Shown piece after piece: positions 6,405 to 9,293 of a stretch of DNA of 9,293 bases. Origin of the DNA: Treponema sp. (lineage in GTDB: Bacteria; Spirochaetota; Spirochaetia; Treponematales; Breznakiellaceae); assembly GCA_031275535.1 (NCBI GenBank), contig JAISOR010000019.1, forward strand, positions 1 to 9,293, read 5' to 3'. The translations under genes were made by a program, and so were the position numbers. A model generated the notes under the pieces. The model did no database searches. It saw nothing but the letters and a program-made list of their open reading frames with translations, and was not told the origin of the DNA. Every line of letters starts with the position of its first letter. Position 1 is the first letter of the stretch.

Positions 6405-7993
6405 CGGCCCCCCGGCGGCCGAAGCCGCCCTGCCATCCGAAGCTCTTTTCGGCCCAAAGCGCCCAGGCCCTGGATAAAGAGGCCTCAAGCGCCTGGGGGC
6501 TTAATCCCTTTGCCCTGGTCGAGGCCGCGGGCCGGAACTGCGCCCTCCGTTTTGTCCGGGCCTTTCCCGGTTTGTTTTCCGCCGGGGTTCCCCGTATCGC
6601 GGTGGCCGCGGGGTCCGGCAACAACGGCGCCGACGCCATGGTCATGCTCCGGGCCCTGATCCTGGGCGGCCATGCCTCCCCGGAGACCTCCACGGTGGTG
6701 GTCAAGGACCTTGCCCAGGGGGCCCCCGCCGATCCCCGTTCCGAGGCCCTCCGTTCCCTTAAAGCCCTGGGGGTCCCCCTGCTGCTCTGGGAAGAGGAGC
6801 TTATCTCGGTCGGTACGGTCCGGGAGGGGGGCTGGCGGGACGGTTTTACCCGGTCGGACATCATCATCGACGGCATTGTGGGAACCGGCTTGAAGGGCCC
6901 CCTGCAAGGGGCCGCTGCGGAGATCGTCCATGCCCTTAACGGGATCGAAGGGGCCTTTATCGCCGCCATTGATGTGCCTTCGGGAAATTTCGATTCCTGG
7001 AAACCGGGTATGCCCATCATAAGGGCCCGCGCCACCCTGGCCGTGGAACCCGTAAAGCGGTGCCTCTACAGCCCCGCGGCCCGGATCTTCGGGGGGACCA
7101 TCGTGCCGGTGGGCGAAATCTTTCCCCCGGCCCTGATCAATTCCTTTGAGGGGCCGGAGCTTATTACCTGGCAGGAGGTTCAGGGCCGGATCCCCCGGAT
7201 ACCGCCCGACGCCTATAAGCACCAGCGGGGGGTCCTGGAAATCCGGGCCGGTTCTCCCGGTTTTTCCGGCGCCCCCCGGATAGCGGCCCGGGGCGCCCAG
7301 GCCGCGGGCGCGGGGCTGGTCCGGCTGGTGGTAGACGGGGCCCTCTATCCCATCCTGGCGGCCTCCGCCGGGGGCGTCATGGTTGTCTCCGGGGATGAGG
7401 CCGGTTCCGGACCGGACCGGTTCCGCCCCGGAGCGATACTCCTGGGCCCCGGCTGGGGAAGGGGGGCGGACCGGCGGCCGGTTTTGGAGCGGGCCCTGGA
7501 GGAGGAGGCGAGGGGAACCCCCCTGGTGCTGGACGCCGACGCCATCAGCCTGGCAAAGGATCGGACCTTCCACGGAAACGCCATCCTTACCCCCCATCCG
7601 GGGGAATTCGCCGCCTATACGGGGGTTCCCAAGGAGGAAACCCTGGCGCACCCCGAATCCCTGCTTACCCAAACGGCCCGGGAAAAAGGGGCGGTGATCC
7701 TCTATAAGGGGCATGTGCTTTTTATCGCCGCCGGAGACGGCCGCCTGGGGGTGGTGGACGGGATGCAGCCGGTCCTGGCTGCCGGGGGCTCGGGGGATCT
7801 GCTGGCGGGAATCTGCGCGGCCCTGGCGGCCCGCCTCCGGGCCGCCGGGGGCTTTGACGGCTATACCTGCGCCGTAACGGCCGCCGCGCTGCTCCTGGAG
7901 GCCTGCCGGGCGGAGGATACGGCCCGGGTCTTTCGGGATCCCCTGGAACTGGCGGATCGGGTTGCCGCCATCGCCGGGGCCGCCTGGCTATAG
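6401..7993 (+). CDS. nnr: Bifunctional NAD(P)H-hydrate epimerase / ADP-dependent NAD(P)H-hydrate dehydratase
   Basis: This enzyme repairs damaged nicotinamide cofactors: the N-terminal half epimerises R- and S-NAD(P)HX, and the C-terminal half dehydrates S-NAD(P)HX back to NAD(P)H using ADP. At 530 residues it has the usual length of the fused YjeF form. Epimerase half (about 1-235): AQALDKEA near the start, a GSGNNGADAM loop (71-80), DGIVGTG (157-163) and AIDVPSG (189-195). The loop is normally GxGNNGGDG, so Gly-to-Ala changes are present at 77 and 79. Dehydratase half (about 260-530): LVLDADA (375-381), LTPHPGEF (396-403), ILYKGH, and AGGSGDLLAG (461-470) with the expected catalytic Asp466. 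The start is fixed by the ATGA overlap with the lipoprotein gene; no strong Shine-Dalgarno is visible, which fits translational coupling. The C-terminal assignment is firm. Epimerase activity is likely but less certain because of the altered loop. Confidence 0.95.
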   Translation: MTAPRRPKPPCHPKLFSAQSAQALDKEASSAWGLNPFALVEAAGRNCALRFVRAFPGLFSAGVPRIAVAAGSGNNGADAMVMLRALILGGHASPETSTVVVKDLAQGAPADPRSEALRSLKALGVPLLLWEEELISVGTVREGGWRDGFTRSDIIIDGIVGTGLKGPLQGAAAEIVHALNGIEGAFIAAIDVPSGNFDSWKPGMPIIRARATLAVEPVKRCLYSPAARIFGGTIVPVGEIFPPALINSFEGPELITWQEVQGRIPRIPPDAYKHQRGVLEIRAGSPGFSGAPRIAARGAQAAGAGLVRLVVDGALYPILAASAGGVMVVSGDEAGSGPDRFRPGAILLGPGWGRGADRRPVLERALEEEARGTPLVLDADAISLAKDRTFHGNAILTPHPGEFAAYTGVPKEETLAHPESLLTQTAREKGAVILYKGHVLFIAAGDGRLGVVDGMQPVLAAGGSGDLLAGICAALAARLRAAGGFDGYTCAVTAAALLLEACRAEDTARVFRDPLELADRVAAIAGAAWL

Positions 7994-8001
7994 GAGCATA
8001 T

Positions 8002-8568
8002 ATGGATAAAGACGCCCCTCCCCCCGGGGAACAGCGGCAGCCGGACCGGGAACCGGTTTTCTACTATTCCCGGTCCAGGCGGCTGGAAAGGGCCTCCGAC
8101 GCGGTCCGGGCCATGAATGATCCGGCCCCCCAAAAACGGCCCGGCATTCTACGGCCCCTGGTCGCCACGAAATCCCTTACCTTTCTCTTCCTGTCCATAG
8201 TAATCATTGTGGTCGCCTTTATTATCATATCCGTCGTGTCCTCCCCGGAGGATACCTCGAAGATCCTGGGGGGCAATACCGTCGCCGTCTCCGCCCTGAA
8301 GTTCCAGGGCTCCACCTACCTGGTGATAAAAAAGACCATGGGGGAGGGGGACGTATACACCGGCACGGTGGATCTGGCGGTTTCCATAGCCCTGCCGCCG
8401 GAGGATGAAAAAACCGGGGCCGAGGCCCCCATATCAACCCACCGGATCTTCTTCTCCCTGGAACCGGAAGAGGAATACCGCCTGGCCGTTCCCTTCGAGG
8501 CCCCCCGCCTGATAATCCTTATGCAGGGGGGAAACGAGCTGATCCGCTTATCGGTCCGGCCCGAATAG
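8002..8568 (+). CDS. Single-pass membrane protein of unknown function, 188 residues
   Basis: I do not recognise a named family. The ATG at 8002 is preceded by AGGAG (7992-7996), which overlaps the TAG of the NnrDE gene, so it is translated from the same mRNA. The first 58 residues are polar and charged, with a basic stretch (SRSRRLERASDAVRAM, about 23-38) and KRPGILRPLVATK before a strongly hydrophobic segment at about 59-80 (SLTFLFLSIVIIVVAFIIIS). By the positive-inside rule the N-terminus is cytoplasmic and the last ~105 residues are periplasmic. That domain looks mainly beta-stranded (VAVSALKFQGSTYLVIKK, YTGTVDLAVSIAL, HRIFFSLEPEEEYRLAVPF, RLIILMQGG) and could be a small beta-sandwich. It has no cysteines. 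The arrangement lipoprotein, repair enzyme, membrane protein gives no clear joint function. No terminator follows on this strand. Confidence 0.8.
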   Translation: MDKDAPPPGEQRQPDREPVFYYSRSRRLERASDAVRAMNDPAPQKRPGILRPLVATKSLTFLFLSIVIIVVAFIIISVVSSPEDTSKILGGNTVAVSALKFQGSTYLVIKKTMGEGDVYTGTVDLAVSIALPPEDEKTGAEAPISTHRIFFSLEPEEEYRLAVPFEAPRLIILMQGGNELIRLSVRPE

Positions 8569-8763
8569 GGTCACCTGGTTAATGTATGGCAGGGAACTTT
8601 CTGTTTCAAACAGAAGACTGACCCCCAGTTCATGGCGGCCCAGGAGAAAGGGTTCCGCCGCAACCTCCGCCGTGGGGGTTCCCGTGGGGGTAGGATGGGT
8701 ATCCTTGGGGGTCAGCCCCAGGTTCACCAGGTCCGCGTTGGTCAGGGATCTATACAGCCTCTG
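8548..8763 (-). pseudogene. Decayed coding fragment of an uncharacterised treponeme/Bacteroidetes family
   Basis: On the minus strand a frame is open from just after a TAA (8766-8764) to a TAA at 8550-8548, about 71 residues with no ATG. Its first half reads RSLTNADLVNLGLTPKDTHP, then TPTGTPTAEVAAEPFLLGRH. The pattern 'xTNADxxxxGLxxxDTxPTPxxxPT' is one I associate with a common uncharacterised family of about 200 residues in termite-gut Treponema and Bacteroidetes. The usual N-terminal half and the family's C-terminal Fn3-like part are missing, so this is a remnant. Its 3' end overlaps the last 21 bases of the convergent membrane-protein gene. Plus-strand frames here carry no recognisable protein. 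The family match is from memory over about 40 residues. Confidence 0.5.
8599..8615. repeat. Perfect inverted repeat TTCTGTTT-C-AAACAGAA
   Basis: An 8-bp perfect dyad with a single central base lies 31 bp after the membrane-protein stop codon. No T-tract follows on either strand, so it is not an intrinsic terminator. As DNA it has the form of a binding site for a dimeric regulator, but it lies within the decayed fragment and not near a promoter, so it may be chance. Confidence 0.3.
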
Positions 8764-8830
8764 TTATCAAATAAAATTTTCACAAGTTTGTCCTTTGGGA
8801 GTCTGCGCGAATCCCTTCATGTTAATATCC

Positions 8831-8859
8831 ACCAAAAACCGGGGCCCGAAGGCCCCGGT
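8831..8859 (-). terminator. Intrinsic terminator of the right-edge surface-protein gene
   Basis: Read on the minus strand, ACCGGGGCC-TTCG-GGCCCCGGT forms a perfect 9-bp GC-rich stem closed by a UUCG tetraloop, directly followed by TTTTTGG. It starts 9 bases after the stop codon at 8871-8869. On the plus strand the stem is followed by CCCAGGGG, not T, so termination is oriented leftward only. Confidence 0.93.
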
Positions 8860-8868
8860 CCCAGGGGA

Positions 8869-9293
8869 TCACTGTTGATAATATTGGACGGCGTAGGTGC
8901 CGGTGGCATAGCCCCCCACGCCTTCCACCCGTATGTAGACGGTTTCATTTGCCGTTAGACTGACGGACGGGGCATAGGTATACCCGCTGTCCCGGTTGGA
9001 AAACAGCGGGGTCCCGTCACTATGCCGGTACGCTGCCACCCGGGCAAAATTAAGGGTTTTACCGCCCAGGCTGTTAATTGCGTCATCCCACTGTACATAA
9101 TAGTCCCCAGCGGCGGTAACGGTGAACTTGTACCATTCTACCTCTCCCGCCGGGTTGATCTCCCCGTCTGCCCACGTAGCGTGGCTTAGGAGCGTACCGG
9201 TTCCCGCCGCCGGTACCGTACCGGAAACCGCGGGGGACAGGGGCCCTTCGCCGGGATTGTCGTTTACCGCGCTCACCTTGTAGTAATAGGTGG
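8869..9293 (-). CDS. C-terminal part of an exported Fn3 / pre-peptidase-like beta-domain protein, partial
   Basis: The frame is open from the right window edge to TGA (8871-8869), showing 140 residues; the true start lies outside. The first visible residues TYYYKVSAVNDNPGEGPLSP are the typical last two strands of a fibronectin type III domain, so the internal GTG at 9276 is not the real start. After a short linker, residues from about 30 to the end (LLSHATWADGEINPAGEVEW, YKFTVTAAGDYYVQWDDA, then NETVYIRVEGVGGYATGTYA) follow the pattern of pre-peptidase C-terminal (PPC-like) beta domains: 'W..G.i...ge.dwY.f.v.a.g.Y.v...', ending in 'vyiRV.....gtY.v.Y'. Termite-gut treponemes have many surface or secreted proteins built from such modules, probably for adhesion or polysaccharide contact. 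The upstream catalytic or binding part cannot be seen. The gene ends in a strong terminator. Confidence 0.8.
   Translation of the reverse strand, partial: TYYYKVSAVNDNPGEGPLSPAVSGTVPAAGTGTLLSHATWADGEINPAGEVEWYKFTVTAAGDYYVQWDDAINSLGGKTLNFARVAAYRHSDGTPLFSNRDSGYTYAPSVSLTANETVYIRVEGVGGYATGTYAVQYYQQ

Noticed and set aside
6286..7035. 249-residue minus-strand frame across the lipoprotein/NnrDE junction
   Set aside because: It crosses an ATGA-coupled gene junction on the other strand and has no domain or ribosome-binding site that I could see.
6485..7714. 409-residue open frame on the minus strand inside the NnrDE gene
   Set aside because: It is antisense to conserved YjeF motifs and is Gly/Pro/Arg-rich low complexity, typical of a shadow frame in GC-rich DNA.
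8582..8958. Plus-strand frames of 98 and 108 residues after the membrane-protein gene
   Set aside because: They run through the minus-strand terminator and into the Fn3/PPC gene. The minus-strand frame in the same place looks far more protein-like.

Overview
The window looks like chromosomal DNA of a GC-rich spirochaete, most likely Treponema of the termite-gut type. This rests on protein character, not on a search: a SecA with spirochaete-like features and a C-terminal SEC-C zinc motif, a short loosely conserved lipobox, several small exported proteins of unknown function, and a right-edge surface protein with a fibronectin III tail followed by a pre-peptidase-like beta domain. No rRNA, tRNA, CRISPR array or complete insertion sequence was seen.

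Left part (1-2314, + strand). The window opens inside the C-terminus of what appears to be a HigA/XRE-type addiction-module antidote. After it come a small exported protein (204-695) and a 531-residue exported protein (719-2314). The latter has a degenerate RlpA-like double-psi barrel, a roughly 350-residue Pro/Glu/Ala-rich linker with a 23-24-residue repeat, and a C-terminal SPOR domain. These two genes look like one cell-envelope or division operon. The Shine-Dalgarno of the first gene lies in one arm of a perfect 9-bp inverted repeat.

Middle (2315-5143, - strand). secA runs convergent to the SPOR gene, and a small A/T-flanked hairpin (2327-2346) lies between them. secA is complete, about 920 residues, with all the main motor motifs visible. 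It starts only 52 bp from a divergent lipoprotein gene.

Right part (5196-8568, + strand). A tight three-gene operon follows: a predicted propeller-like lipoprotein, a fused NnrE/NnrD NAD(P)H-hydrate repair enzyme joined by an ATGA overlap, and a single-pass membrane protein whose Shine-Dalgarno overlaps the preceding stop codon.

Right edge (8548-9293, - strand). The 3' end of a cell-surface or secreted beta-domain protein enters from the right. It ends at a textbook intrinsic terminator with a UUCG loop. Between that terminator and the convergent membrane-protein gene lies a decayed minus-strand coding fragment that resembles an uncharacterised family of termite-gut treponemes and Bacteroidetes. 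This end therefore looks like an accessory junction, while the middle of the window is housekeeping. I did not find a convincing new multi-gene system. The most unusual items are the active-site-less RlpA-like SPOR protein, the possible RBS-masking hairpin upstream of its operon, and the remnant at 8548-8763.
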